From NCBI GenBank assembly GCA_035301265.1, contig DATGUP010000008.1, positions 1 through 64,000 of the forward strand: a stretch of DNA of 64,000 bases, written 5' to 3'. The position numbers and the translations under genes are program-made. The notes under the pieces were generated by a model. That model had not been told where the DNA came from. It was given only the letters and a program-made list of their open reading frames with translations, and ran no database searches. The DNA comes from DATGUP01 sp035301265. GTDB taxonomy: Bacteria; Bacillota; Bacilli; Bacillales; Amphibacillaceae. Shown one piece after another: positions 16,850-26,630 of this stretch. Every line of letters begins with the position of its first letter. The stretch's first letter is position 1.

Positions 16850-17647
16850 CTATGTTTCCCAGCTGATCACGGCTAGCGTGGTGTATTTCTTATTTTTGAT
16901 CGTGCCGTCGTGTTGGATGGTGTTGAGGGCATGTTTGATCGGTTCGGCATCGGCCAGATCAAATCGCTTTTTATAGGTAGCAACTGCTTCCGTTACAGTG
17001 GTCGTCACTTCGAACGTGTCGTGTAAATAGGAAATTTCCGGTTGGTAGCCTAATTCCCATAAAATATTAAAATACGCCTGAAGTATGGTGCGGTCGTTAT
17101 GGGGTCCTTTTATGTCCTTATCGATGACTCGCTGGTCCTTCAATGTTTCGATGACACTATCTGTTGAAGCGGTAAATTGGCAAATGACGCCGTATTTTTT
17201 TGCGACATTGGACATTTCTTTTAATGCCTCGACAGAACGTGTAGCCGGACACATCGCTGCGAAGGCAACATCAAACGTTCCGATACATTCGGTCGTCGGC
17301 CAAGCGCTCTGGGTGATGGTGATATTATCCAGCTGGTGTTTATCGCTTTCCTTTTTTAAATATTCGAGCATTTTAGATGATACATCCAATGCATGCACTG
17401 ATCGGCACCGTTTGGCAAAAGGGATGGCATAACGACCTGAGCCGGCCCCAATGTCCAACACGCTGGATGATGGCTCCAGAATCCCTTTTTGTTCCAGCAA
17501 GTGCGGAACAGCATCATTGTAATATGTGCTTCCATTTATTTGATTATAGTAGAACGTTTCTGCCCGCTGATCCCAATTTCGTTCAACTGTTTCGATGGGT
17601 TGCTCGCTCGTTTTCAGCTTTTCTGCAAAAAAATCTATCGTATCCAT
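16850..17647 (-). CDS. Class I SAM-dependent methyltransferase
   Basis: A 265-residue cytoplasmic methyltransferase. Motif I is VLDIGAGSGRYAIPFA, with the acidic residue HALDVSSKML closing the SAM site and FDVAFAAMCPAT as motif IV. The acceptor cannot be read from the sequence. The frame is open 19 codons upstream, but GGGAGGA 9 nt before ATG 17647 decides the start. The C-terminal half is divergent from UbiE-type enzymes. It heads a two-gene minus-strand unit with the 130-aa hypothetical gene. Confidence 0.85.
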   Translation of the reverse strand: MDTIDFFAEKLKTSEQPIETVERNWDQRAETFYYNQINGSTYYNDAVPHLLEQKGILEPSSSVLDIGAGSGRYAIPFAKRCRSVHALDVSSKMLEYLKKESDKHQLDNITITQSAWPTTECIGTFDVAFAAMCPATRSVEALKEMSNVAKKYGVICQFTASTDSVIETLKDQRVIDKDIKGPHNDRTILQAYFNILWELGYQPEISYLHDTFEVTTTVTEAVATYKKRFDLADAEPIKHALNTIQHDGTIKNKKYTTLAVISWET

Positions 17648-18003
17648 AGGGAAAAATCCTCCCACAGCTGTATCATCCTTTTTTGTTACTCTAACTACAT
17701 TCACACTTTGATTGTATCACACAAGGGGCGTTGTGTGATCGCGGCTGCTCGATCTGCTTACTTAATGATGCTGTTTTTATAGCCGTGTTGGCAACGGTTA
17801 GCATAAGACGTGTATAACGAATTTTTGCAGGCGAATAGGCTAATTGTTAATGAGTCAGCCTGCATATCGATGTCGATGACCGGCCGATGTTGCCGATAAA
17901 ATGAAACCATATTAGCCATTACACTGAAAATTGTGATAAAATAACTTTAATCAGTTTAAAACAAGCGCATGCATTGTGCCTAAAATTGAAGGGGGTGAAT
18001 TGG
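17648..18003. other. Divergent intergenic region
   Basis: This region holds the ribosome sites of the divergent methyltransferase and penicillin acylase genes. A TAAAAT-type -10 is seen near 17936 on the plus strand without a convincing -35. No gene or strong hairpin was seen. Confidence 0.5.
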
Positions 18004-20403
18004 ATGACTCAAACGAAAATGCCGGCTAAAGAAGTTAGTGTTGATAGGAAACGTTGGAGTTGGCAAAAGACGCTTCTTATCGTTTTGGTAGCTCTTCTTC
18101 TTGGGGTTATTGGTGTGTTGTTATGGGTTAATCATTACGTAAACCGTTCACTTCCAAAAGTGGAAGGAACGATCGAATTGCCTGAATTAAACGATGAAGT
18201 TGTCGTTACGACGGATCAACACGGCGTTCCGCATATTAAGGCAACGTCTGATCGTGACTTATTTATCGCACAAGGTTATATCCAAGCCCAAAATCGCATA
18301 GTTCAGATGGAGCTTTCGCGCCGGCAAGCTTCTGGGACGTTGAGTGAAATTGTCGGTGAAGAAGCGGTGAATCATGATAAATATTTTCGCACATTAGGAT
18401 TGAGGCGTGCGGCGGAAAAATCGTATGACCTCTACTCAGAGGAAGTGAAACAAGTCTTGCAATGGTTTGCCGATGGGGTAAATGCGTATATAGAGGAGGC
18501 GACAGAGAACAATCGTTTACCCGTTGAATTGACGTTGCTCGGAGCTGAGCCTGAAGCGTGGACACCTCTTGATTCGCTTACGATTGGTAAATATATGGCG
18601 TTTGATCTCGGGGGGCATTGGGAGCGGCAAGCATTTAACTATTATTTATTAAACCATTTTTCGGAAGAGCAAGCTTATGAACTTTTTCCGTCTTATCCTG
18701 AAAATGCTGCGACTATTATCCACGATGAGGAAATAGATACCGTTGATGTCGCATCAAGCTTTGAACATGCTGTTATCCCTCATGCTTTTAATGGCAGCAA
18801 CAACTGGGTGGTCAGTGGCGAAAAAACAGACAGTGGCATGCCACTTTTAGCGGATGATCCACATCTGGGACTTGCGACACCGTCCGTCTGGCTACAAATG
18901 CATTTAGAAACAGATGATTTGAACGTAAGCGGTGTCATTTTCGCAGGTGTTCCCGGTATCATTCTCGGTCATAACGATTCGATTGCGTGGGGTGTAACGA
19001 ATACAGGCCCTGATGTCCAACAATTATATATTGAAAAGCGCAACCCGGATAATGAATATGAATTTTTATTTGAAGATACATGGGAAAAAGCAACCGTCAT
19101 TGATGAACCTATTAACGTCAAGGGAAAAGAAACGATCGACTATCAAGTGGTCGAAACGCGCCACGGTCCGGTCGTATCAGAGTTTGCTCATGAAAGCGGT
19201 CACGACACTGTTTTATCATTGCGTTGGACAGCGCTTGAGGCGACGACAGAGCTCGAGGCGATTTTCGATATGAATCGCGCGGAAAACTGGGAGGAATTTG
19301 AAAAAGGATTGGAAAAATTTTTAGTTCCAGCGCAAAATTTTGTTTTTGCTGCAAAAGATGGCACGATCGCCTATAAAGCAAATGGAAACATCCCCATTTA
19401 TGAAAATGGCGAAGACGCGCTTTTACCATTGCCGGGTTGGAAAAAAGAATACGAATGGAAAGCGTTTATTCCGTTTTCTGAACTGCCAAAAGTAATCAAT
19501 CCAGAGAAAGGATTTATCGCTACAGCGAACAACAAAGTGGCTGGAGACGATTATCCATATCACATTTCAAACGTATGGGCCCAGCCGTATCGTTATGAGC
19601 GAATTGCGGAAGTGCTTGAATCAGGAGATGATTTTACGGTCGAAGATATGCAAGCTTTGCAAATGGATACGCTGAATTTACGTGCGCGCGAATTTGTACC
19701 GCTGTTTATAGATCTACTTTCTGAAGCGGACTTAACCGATCGTGAAGCTAAGGCGTTAGAAAAACTTGAAAATTGGAATTTCAAGGACGATGCCCATTTG
19801 CCTCAACCGCTTATTTTTCATCATTGGTTCGAGGAAATTGACAAAATCCTTTATAAAGATATTGCAGAGTCGATGATGGAATTTTTTAAAGATCAAGGGC
19901 AGACGACGGATGAACTGCTTCGAAAGGCGGCGAACGGAGGCAAATCAATATGGATTGAAGATAAGGGTGGAATCGAAAAAGTACTCAAGCAGTCGCTTGA
20001 ACAAACGTTGGAAAAACTATCGGCTGAGTATGGTGATGATATGGAAGCGTGGGAATGGGGGGCGTATCATAAAGTCCAATTTTATCACCCATTATCGGAT
20101 GTCAACCCGGTTTTAGCGTATGTCTTTAACCGCGAAAAGCCGATTTCCGTTGGCGGCAGCAGTGTGACGCCGATGGCTGCTAGCTATGATAACGAAACCG
20201 GCGAGGTCGATCACGGTGCTTCGTGGCGTTTTGTCATCGATATGGCTGAAGCGGACGTTGGTTATCATATCGTCAGTCCGGGTCAGGATGGCCATTTTAA
20301 AAGCCAATGGTATCATGATCAAATGGACGATTGGGTGGACGGTTCGTTTCACAAAACAAAATTAAGCGGAGTGGACGGTGACAGACTTATTTTGACACCT
20401 TAA
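18004..20403 (+). CDS. Penicillin acylase-family N-terminal nucleophile hydrolase
   Basis: A 799-residue precursor of the Ntn-hydrolase amidase family (penicillin G acylase, acyl-homoserine lactone acylase). After a basic start there is one membrane segment at about residues 24-46 that would act as an uncleaved anchor. The alpha-chain region has GVPHIKATSDRDLFIAQGYIQAQNRIVQMEL. Autoprocessing should expose Ser265 in HAFNGSNNWVVSG. GGGGGTG precedes ATG 18004, so the open frame from 17974 is not needed. The likely role is hydrolysis of external N-acyl compounds; the true substrate is unknown. It appears to be monocistronic. Confidence 0.9.
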   Translation: MTQTKMPAKEVSVDRKRWSWQKTLLIVLVALLLGVIGVLLWVNHYVNRSLPKVEGTIELPELNDEVVVTTDQHGVPHIKATSDRDLFIAQGYIQAQNRIVQMELSRRQASGTLSEIVGEEAVNHDKYFRTLGLRRAAEKSYDLYSEEVKQVLQWFADGVNAYIEEATENNRLPVELTLLGAEPEAWTPLDSLTIGKYMAFDLGGHWERQAFNYYLLNHFSEEQAYELFPSYPENAATIIHDEEIDTVDVASSFEHAVIPHAFNGSNNWVVSGEKTDSGMPLLADDPHLGLATPSVWLQMHLETDDLNVSGVIFAGVPGIILGHNDSIAWGVTNTGPDVQQLYIEKRNPDNEYEFLFEDTWEKATVIDEPINVKGKETIDYQVVETRHGPVVSEFAHESGHDTVLSLRWTALEATTELEAIFDMNRAENWEEFEKGLEKFLVPAQNFVFAAKDGTIAYKANGNIPIYENGEDALLPLPGWKKEYEWKAFIPFSELPKVINPEKGFIATANNKVAGDDYPYHISNVWAQPYRYERIAEVLESGDDFTVEDMQALQMDTLNLRAREFVPLFIDLLSEADLTDREAKALEKLENWNFKDDAHLPQPLIFHHWFEEIDKILYKDIAESMMEFFKDQGQTTDELLRKAANGGKSIWIEDKGGIEKVLKQSLEQTLEKLSAEYGDDMEAWEWGAYHKVQFYHPLSDVNPVLAYVFNREKPISVGGSSVTPMAASYDNETGEVDHGASWRFVIDMAEADVGYHIVSPGQDGHFKSQWYHDQMDDWVDGSFHKTKLSGVDGDRLILTP

Positions 20404-20466
20404 AAATGATTCGTTTTTAACATTGCATCAAACTATAGTAAAACAAGTGCTCGGGTAAAAGCTCGC

Positions 20467-20475
20467 TGGTATAAT
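20467..20475 (+). promoter_or_regulatory. Extended -10 promoter of the DUF438 gene
   Basis: TGGTATAAT, a TGn-TATAAT extended -10, lies 36 nt before the start codon. The -35 region 17 bp upstream is poor (GTGCTC), as expected for extended -10 promoters. Confidence 0.55.
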
Positions 20476-20510
20476 GGTAGTGATAGCAATTCTTGGCATG
20501 AGGTGAAAAT

Positions 20511-21773
20511 ATGGCTGATGCACAGTTTAATACAAAACTCAACAACGCTTTACAAGATATATTGCTCCGCTTGCATCACGGGGCATCACCGGAAGAAGTG
20601 CAAGCGGATTTTCATCGGTATTTTCAAGACGTCGACACGGTAGATATATTGTTGATTGCGCATGAATGCATCAATGGTGACGCTGGCTTAACGCTTCGGG
20701 ATATGGAGAAACTGCTGTCTGTTTATTCGTCGTTATACGGGCGTTCCATGCTTGATATACATGCTTCCGAGGCGCACCAGCCCGGACATCCTGTGCAAAT
20801 TTTTCAAGCCGAAAATCAGGCGTTTCAAGCGGCGCTTTCTTCCATTCAAGATCTGTTTCAAACATTGGAAGACAATCATAAACGATGGGTGCGAGACGAG
20901 CGGACGGTTGAAGAGTTAAAAGAACTTATATTTCGTCTAGGTCAATTTGTGAACCATTATGACCGGAAAGAAAAACTCTTTTTCCCGATTTTAGAACGCC
21001 ACGGTTACTTTATGCTTACCCGAACGATGTGGGCGAATGATGATCGCATCCGCAACCTATATAAAGGAATTAAAAGTATGTTAGAGCGTATATCGGATAT
21101 CGAGTTTAAGCATATTAAGAAAACATATGCTCTCTTTTCCCGTCAATTTAAAGATATGATATATCAAGAAGAAACGTTTCTTTTACCCGTCGTGCTTGCC
21201 TATTTTAAAGAAGATGATTGGCTAGCGATAGCTAAAGAGAGCGAAGCATTCGGCTATGCCATGATTGAACCGGAAGAAGATTGGATTGTCAAACGAGAAC
21301 ATGCTGTAGAAAAGAAGGATTCCCCGATCGATGAAGCAAGCATGGCAACAAAACATATTCCTTTTGGCGGCGGTTTTTTAACGATCAAAGAAGCCAATCA
21401 CATTTTGAACAATTTGCCGGTGGAAATCACCTTTGTCGATAAACACGGTGTATTTAAATATTTTAATGATAAAGTGACCGCGTCTGAAATGATGTTTGTA
21501 AGAACGCCGAGTTCGATCGGTCGCAACATCCTTAACTGCCATCCGCCGAAAAGCATGAAGAAGGTCAGGCGACTCATTCACGATTTACAAACGAAGCGGC
21601 GCATGTCCGAAAGCATGTGGTTCAAAAAAGATGGCCGCTACGTCCATATTACGTACAAAGCGTTATTTGATGAACATGGCGAGTATTTAGGTATTTTGGA
21701 ATATGTTCAAGATATCCAGCCTTTCTTAGAGCTTCCGCGCGAAGTGAAGAAAGAGCTTCGTCAATTAGATTGA
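20511..21773 (+). CDS. DUF438/hemerythrin-like/PAS protein
   Basis: A 420-residue cytoplasmic protein in three parts. The N-terminal DUF438 domain is about residues 1-85. A hemerythrin HHE-type helical bundle at about 90-235 has candidate iron ligands (HPVQIFQAENQAF, FVNHYDRKEKLFFPILERHG, YQEETFLLPVV). A PAS-like domain at about 290-405 contains VEITFVDKHGVFKYFN. This architecture is typical of the DUF438 group in Firmicutes, linked to oxygen, NO or iron-sulphur sensing. The function of this member is unknown. GGTGAAA precedes the ATG. Confidence 0.85.
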   Translation: MADAQFNTKLNNALQDILLRLHHGASPEEVQADFHRYFQDVDTVDILLIAHECINGDAGLTLRDMEKLLSVYSSLYGRSMLDIHASEAHQPGHPVQIFQAENQAFQAALSSIQDLFQTLEDNHKRWVRDERTVEELKELIFRLGQFVNHYDRKEKLFFPILERHGYFMLTRTMWANDDRIRNLYKGIKSMLERISDIEFKHIKKTYALFSRQFKDMIYQEETFLLPVVLAYFKEDDWLAIAKESEAFGYAMIEPEEDWIVKREHAVEKKDSPIDEASMATKHIPFGGGFLTIKEANHILNNLPVEITFVDKHGVFKYFNDKVTASEMMFVRTPSSIGRNILNCHPPKSMKKVRRLIHDLQTKRRMSESMWFKKDGRYVHITYKALFDEHGEYLGILEYVQDIQPFLELPREVKKELRQLD

Positions 21774-21891
21774 ATGAGAACGTCAAGGCTTCACCAAGCA
21801 TAGACCATCCGTATTGTATCAGGATGGTTATTCGTTTACACGAAGGATGATGTTTGATTCACGCGATGATCAACTGGATAAGGAGTTTGTT

Positions 21892-22782
21892 ATGCGCACT
21901 TTTATCAACTCGTTCTATGTTATTCTGGGTGGATGCAGTTTTGGCATTTTAGCGCCACTTGTAAAACTTGGCTACACATATGGCATATCGACGAGCGACT
22001 CTGTCAGACTCCAGTTTATGGTTGGGTTTATGTTACTCGGTCTCATTAATATACTTTTTGTCAAATACCGGATGTCGCTTAAAACATTTGTCAAAGTGTT
22101 ATTGTCTGGCACCCCAATGGCTTTTACGACTTCTTTCTATTACAACTCGCTGGAATATTTAGATGCCTCGATCGCCATCGTGTTGCTATTTCAATATACA
22201 TGGATGGGTTTGATCGTCGATATGTTTTTAGATAAACAAGCACCGACAAAGGAAAAATTAGGTGCGATCGTTCTTTTATTTGTTGGCTCCATTTTGGCGG
22301 TCAATATTTATGATATTAACTTAAACCATTTGCCACCGCGCGGTATCATGTGGGGATTGCTTGCGGCGATGAGTTTTACGTTATTTTTATTCGCAAGCGG
22401 TAACGTTGCCAATCATGTCCCCCCATTAAGAAAAAGCTTCGTCATGTCTCTAGGGGCGCTGACGGTGATTTTAATCGTTTTTCCTCCGACCGATTTTATT
22501 ACAGGCCATTTGCATACATCTTTTTGGTTACTAGGATTAACGTTAGGGTTGTTTGGTGTTGTTTTACCGCCATTGTTATTTAGTATTTCGATTCCAAAAG
22601 TCGGAAATGGTCTCGGAACGATCTTAAGTTCATCGGAATTACCAACTACAACAATAATGTCAGCGTTCATTCTGTCTGAAAAAGTGACGCTTCTTCAATG
22701 GTTAGGCATTGTGATCATTTTACTCGGTATTGTATGGGCTCATATACCCCAGCTGCGCAGGCAAAGTCATGCAAAAGTCTGA
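21892..22782 (+). CDS. EamA-family (DMT) transporter
   Basis: A 296-residue membrane protein with about ten hydrophobic segments arranged as two EamA repeats, of the drug/metabolite exporter superfamily. Substrate is unknown. The frame opens at 21814, but AAGGAG at 21880-21885 and the hydrophobic N-terminus place the start at ATG 21892. It lies about 120 bp after the DUF438 gene on the same strand, without a clear terminator between them. Confidence 0.85.
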   Translation: MRTFINSFYVILGGCSFGILAPLVKLGYTYGISTSDSVRLQFMVGFMLLGLINILFVKYRMSLKTFVKVLLSGTPMAFTTSFYYNSLEYLDASIAIVLLFQYTWMGLIVDMFLDKQAPTKEKLGAIVLLFVGSILAVNIYDINLNHLPPRGIMWGLLAAMSFTLFLFASGNVANHVPPLRKSFVMSLGALTVILIVFPPTDFITGHLHTSFWLLGLTLGLFGVVLPPLLFSISIPKVGNGLGTILSSSELPTTTIMSAFILSEKVTLLQWLGIVIILLGIVWAHIPQLRRQSHAKV

Positions 22783-22957
22783 TCGTTACCTAATCTAGTT
22801 TCAAAATTACACACTAAGGTTTTAAAGCGATCAAGCTTTCCGGCTGTGCATACAAAGCTCAAAAATTGTGCGATGAAGAAGTCACACATTAACTAAAGTT
22901 ACACTATACATTTAACCCTGCTTAGTTAAAATCAACAAGCGTCCACTCATAGATTGA

Positions 22958-23293
22958 TCATCTTTCAGCTACCGCAAAATATAAGTGACGATGCATTGCA
23001 CAACCGGGGTTAAAAGAAGCGCCACATGTCGGACAAGCGTTTTGACACGTCAAATAACTCCGGATTGACAGCGTTGTTCCGCAGCTGCCACATAAAATGG
23101 CCGGCTCGTCGAATAACCTTGTCGGCCAAACCATTTTCTTCCCACAGCCGTACTCGGCATGGCATTGGTAGCACGGGAAAAACATCTTGCAGCAATAAAA
23201 TTTGATCGCTACTCGATCATTACTGCCATTGTAATGTTTGCAGCGTGTTTCGCGATCCACTGCCCCTTTTATATGGAAACCATGGATAAACAT
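22958..23293 (-). CDS. CHY zinc-finger protein
   Basis: A 111-residue cysteine- and histidine-rich protein of the CHY zinc-finger family. It has D-x-E-T-R-C-K-H-Y near the start, then CC..C..C, C-G-x-C, C-x-x-x-C-P-x-C and the terminal CAMHRHLYF block. The family binds several zinc ions; its role in bacteria is not established. Two ATGs six bases apart are possible; GGAGG is spaced properly for the second (23293). It stands alone on the minus strand. Confidence 0.85.
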   Translation of the reverse strand: MFIHGFHIKGAVDRETRCKHYNGSNDRVAIKFYCCKMFFPCYQCHAEYGCGKKMVWPTRLFDEPAILCGSCGTTLSIRSYLTCQNACPTCGASFNPGCAMHRHLYFAVAER

Positions 23294-23422
23294 ACTCATC
23301 CTCCATTTTCAAATAGTTCTTTAGATTTTTATTATACACTATCACTAAAATGACTTTCTACGAGGGTGGGAAGCATCTGAGAAACACAGTAAATAATTGG
23401 TTAGTTATTTAAAACAAAACAA

Positions 23423-23458
23423 ACCGAAGTCCTTTATAACATAACTAAGGACTTCGGT
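23423..23458 (-). terminator. Intrinsic terminator of the POT transporter gene
   Basis: A perfect 12-bp stem, ACCGAAGTCCTT (23423-23434) with AAGGACTTCGGT (23447-23458). On the minus strand it is followed by TTTGTTTTGTTTT. It lies 36 nt beyond the transporter stop codon. Confidence 0.85.
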
Positions 23459-23494
23459 ATATTTACTCGTTTTATCCCAATCTCGTTTGGCTTA

Positions 23495-24988
23495 CTAACG
23501 AATCCCTTTCATATATTTCTGGATGGTTGGTGCTAGAAGATATAAAATGATTCCGAGTAATATCGCTGATGCACCAATGGCACCGAAGTATAAAACTTCG
23601 TGATCAAAGGAAAACAGCTTTACAATTTGCGCATTGATTCCTTGAGCGGCGGCATTTGATAAAAACCATAAGCTCATCGTCTGGGCGGAAAACGCAGCAG
23701 GAGCTAGTTTAGTTGTCGCCGATAAACCGACAGGCGACAGGCATAACTCACCAATTACGACGAACAGAAAACTGAGAACAAGCCAGATGGGATGAGCGAG
23801 TTCACCGCCTTGAATAAACGACGGAAGCGTCATGATGAGAAATGATATGCCAGCAAAAAAGAGCCCGTAGGAAAACTTTTGCGATGTTGATGGTTGACGT
23901 TTTCCCATTTTCATCCATATTGCGGCGAATACAGGCGATAATATGATGATGAACAATGGATTTAACGACTGAAACCACGATGATTTCAATTCAAATCCAA
24001 AGAGACTCAATTGCGTTCGTTTATCTGCATACTCCGCTAAAACAATTGAACCTTGTTCGGCAATCGCCCAAAACATAATCGCAGCCACAAACAGTGGAAT
24101 ATAAGCGATGAGTCGCGATTTCTCCTCGGCATTAGTTTTAGGACTTTTATACATGACGATAAAGTATATGGTCGGAATGACAACGCCTAAGATACTTATG
24201 ATAAGGATGAATCGATCGACGTTTAATAGGCCTGTTATTGAAGTGATGATAAGCAAAACAGAAATGACGACCGCTCCTAGCCCAATCCAACGTAATATTT
24301 TCTTTTTTTCATCGTCTTTTAAAGGATTGGGGATGTCAACCCCAGCCAGACCGAGGTATTTTTTCCGTGTAATCACAAAAATAACTAAACCGAGAAACAT
24401 ACCTACAGCCGCTGCCCCAAAACCAAGATGGTAGTTGTATTCCTGGCCTAATGTTCCGACAATAAACGGTGCGATAAATGCCCCAAGGTTGATGCCCATG
24501 TAAAAAATACTAAACCCGGAGTCTCTGCGCAAATCCGTCGGACTGTACATAGCACCGACAACATTAGAAACGTTCGGTTTTAACAATCCTGTTCCCATGA
24601 CAATGAGAAACATTGAGATGAAAAGCGCTGTTTGACCTGCCGGAAGGGCGAGCACAATATGCCCGGCCATGATGAGAATCCCGCCGTAAAAGATGGTTTT
24701 CTGCATCCCTAGCAATCGATCGGCAATCCATCCGCCGATGACGCCTGACATGTAAACAAGCGCTCCATAGATGGCCATAATTGATCGGGAAATCTCCTCG
24801 TCAATCCCAAGTCCTCCACTCGTTACTTCGGTATACATATAATAAAGAAGGATGGCACGCATGCCATAGTAAGAAAAGCGCTCCCAAAATTCGGTAAAAA
24901 ATAAGGTGAAAAGTCCTTTAGGTTGTCCGAAAAAACCCGTTTGTGGGACACTTTCGACAATTTTTTCTTTGCTGATGTTGTTGCTCAC
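23495..24988 (-). CDS. POT-family proton-dependent peptide transporter (DtpT type)
   Basis: A 497-residue integral membrane protein of the POT/PTR family, which imports di- and tripeptides with protons. The N-terminal signature GLFTLFFTEFWERFSYYGMRAILLYYMY contains the ExxER-like motif, and FSIFYMGINLGAFIAP is the second PTR motif. It has about 14 membrane segments. An ATG at 25018 is in frame, but AAAGGAGG between it and a GTG at 24988 suggests the GTG start; spacing is slightly long at 11 nt, so the start is not certain. Confidence 0.9.
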   Translation of the reverse strand: MSNNISKEKIVESVPQTGFFGQPKGLFTLFFTEFWERFSYYGMRAILLYYMYTEVTSGGLGIDEEISRSIMAIYGALVYMSGVIGGWIADRLLGMQKTIFYGGILIMAGHIVLALPAGQTALFISMFLIVMGTGLLKPNVSNVVGAMYSPTDLRRDSGFSIFYMGINLGAFIAPFIVGTLGQEYNYHLGFGAAAVGMFLGLVIFVITRKKYLGLAGVDIPNPLKDDEKKKILRWIGLGAVVISVLLIITSITGLLNVDRFILIISILGVVIPTIYFIVMYKSPKTNAEEKSRLIAYIPLFVAAIMFWAIAEQGSIVLAEYADKRTQLSLFGFELKSSWFQSLNPLFIIILSPVFAAIWMKMGKRQPSTSQKFSYGLFFAGISFLIMTLPSFIQGGELAHPIWLVLSFLFVVIGELCLSPVGLSATTKLAPAAFSAQTMSLWFLSNAAAQGINAQIVKLFSFDHEVLYFGAIGASAILLGIILYLLAPTIQKYMKGIR

Positions 24989-25464
24989 GATGACGTTAGC
25001 CTCCTTTTCTCTAAACATAAAGGATTTTCCAAAAATACGGAATGTAAGGAGTTTCTTGGGAAGGAGGATGGTGAAATATAAATAAAATATTTAATCAATT
25101 TTAAAGCAAGTTCTTACTCACGTCAATTATTTAAATATTTTGAAAAACATCTGCATAAAACGATTGAATGCTTACAAAAAAGGTTGCCGTCATTCCTTCT
25201 TCGCACCCCTACATTCGAAAAAATTTCGCATGTGGGGCTTCTGGTGCATTAAATGATCAAGTCAATTTTCACCACCTAGATGAAAGTCGTAACGATTGTT
25301 GTCATAGAAGGTTGCAACTTCTTATCTTTCAGACAAACAGTAAGTTATGCCGTTTGCAAACAACATCAAGTAGCTGCATGATATAATAGGTATACAATGG
25401 CTAAATGATTATCCATATGTAAAGTGCATCAAGATCATCATTTTTAAGAGGAGGCCTATCGATA
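24989..25464. other. Intergenic region with divergent promoters
   Basis: The minus-strand side is AT-rich and should hold the transporter promoter. On the plus strand, TGATATAAT at 25379-25387 is an extended -10 for the arginase-like gene. A 72-codon frame at 25168 has no ribosome site or family resemblance and is left out. Confidence 0.5.
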
Positions 25465-26250
25465 GTGGAAGGCAGTATAACGTTATGGAACTTTGATGGT
25501 GTATATAAAAAGCAATCTTTTTATCGTCAAAAAGATTACGACTGGCTCGAATTAGAGTCTGTTCCTAGCACGAATTTGCTTTGTGAAAAAGATACTTTAA
25601 GAGATTTGGCTAATGCGCTCGTTAAGCGAAGGTCGAATTGCATTCATTATTTAGGCAGCGGAAACTATCATTATGTTTCTTATATACTGCAATCGCGGAT
25701 AAACAAGCCTTACACATTGATTTTATTCGATCATCATACCGATTCGCTTCCAAGTCCCAGTGAATCATTGATTTCTTGTGGTTCTTGGGTATTGGATTCC
25801 CTCAAAAATCTTCCTATGCTCAAGAAAGTGTTTATAATCGGCGTAGCTGAAGAGGCGTTACGCCATATTCCCGCATCGATTCGTCATAAAGTTGTCATCT
25901 ACACAGAAAAATCACTTCAACAACATCTTCCGACAATCATACACTCCATGTTGAATAATATACCGACCGATTCCATTTATATTAGTATCGATAAAGACGT
26001 CTTAGATCCCGAAGATGCGTTAACGAGTTGGGATCATGGGACGTTACGATTAAAGCAAATGATGAAAATGATTAAAGCTTTGTTTCAGCATGAAAATATT
26101 AATGGAATCGACGTCTGTGGAGAATACCCGGTCAATCCAGCGAATGACTACCGGAAAGCGGATCGAGACGCTATAGACAAAAACGATCGTGCCAATGGTT
26201 ATATGCTTGAATATTTTCAGAAATGGACAAACCTTGCTTTATCTTATTGA
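25465..26250 (+). CDS. Arginase-fold protein with unusual metal motifs
   Basis: A 261-residue member of the arginase/agmatinase/formiminoglutamase superfamily. The metal-binding blocks are present in altered form. GSGNYH stands where GGDH is usual, LFDHHTD where DAHxD is usual, and SIDKDVLDPEDAL matches SxDxDxxDP. The manganese ligands therefore look intact, but the substrate-specific loops differ from arginase, agmatinase and HutG. It starts at GTG, with AGGAGG ten nt upstream. It stands alone, so the ureohydrolase substrate cannot be inferred. Confidence 0.8.
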   Translation: MEGSITLWNFDGVYKKQSFYRQKDYDWLELESVPSTNLLCEKDTLRDLANALVKRRSNCIHYLGSGNYHYVSYILQSRINKPYTLILFDHHTDSLPSPSESLISCGSWVLDSLKNLPMLKKVFIIGVAEEALRHIPASIRHKVVIYTEKSLQQHLPTIIHSMLNNIPTDSIYISIDKDVLDPEDALTSWDHGTLRLKQMMKMIKALFQHENINGIDVCGEYPVNPANDYRKADRDAIDKNDRANGYMLEYFQKWTNLALSY

Positions 26251-26630
26251 GCATATAATCTGGCGAGATTCTTAACAAGTAGATTGCTGTTTATGGTATC
26301 GATCTATAACGTTACGATGCTGTGGAGCTGGTTTATTAAACCATCATTTGATCGATAGTTTTTGTGAGTTGAAAGCTTTTGATCTCATGCGTCATTTCGC
26401 ATGCCTTAAAGAATTCACATCTTTTTCATGTTGATAGACAAGTAGTCCGTGTATAATAAAAATGAAAACGTTCAATCCAATCGATGTGAAATGATGTAGT
26501 ATGGAGTGATTAGCATCCGAAATGTCAAAACTTTACACGGTCGATTGATCATCCTCTATTATTTCTGGGCAGTCACATGAAGAAAAAATTACCGATTTAT
26601 AATGGTATGATAATAAGGTAGGGAGTTAGG
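26251..26630. other. Intergenic region before ribokinase
   Basis: TTGATA near 26429 and TATAAT near 26450 resemble a sigma-A promoter with a short 15-bp spacer. A second TATAAT lies near 26598. No gene seen. Confidence 0.35.

Noticed and set aside
17085..17432. 115-codon frame antisense to the methyltransferase
   Set aside because: A shadow frame of the minus-strand methyltransferase gene, whose motifs are clear.
25168..25386. 72-codon frame before the arginase-like gene
   Set aside because: No ribosome site, unusual composition, and it overlaps the extended -10 promoter of the next gene.
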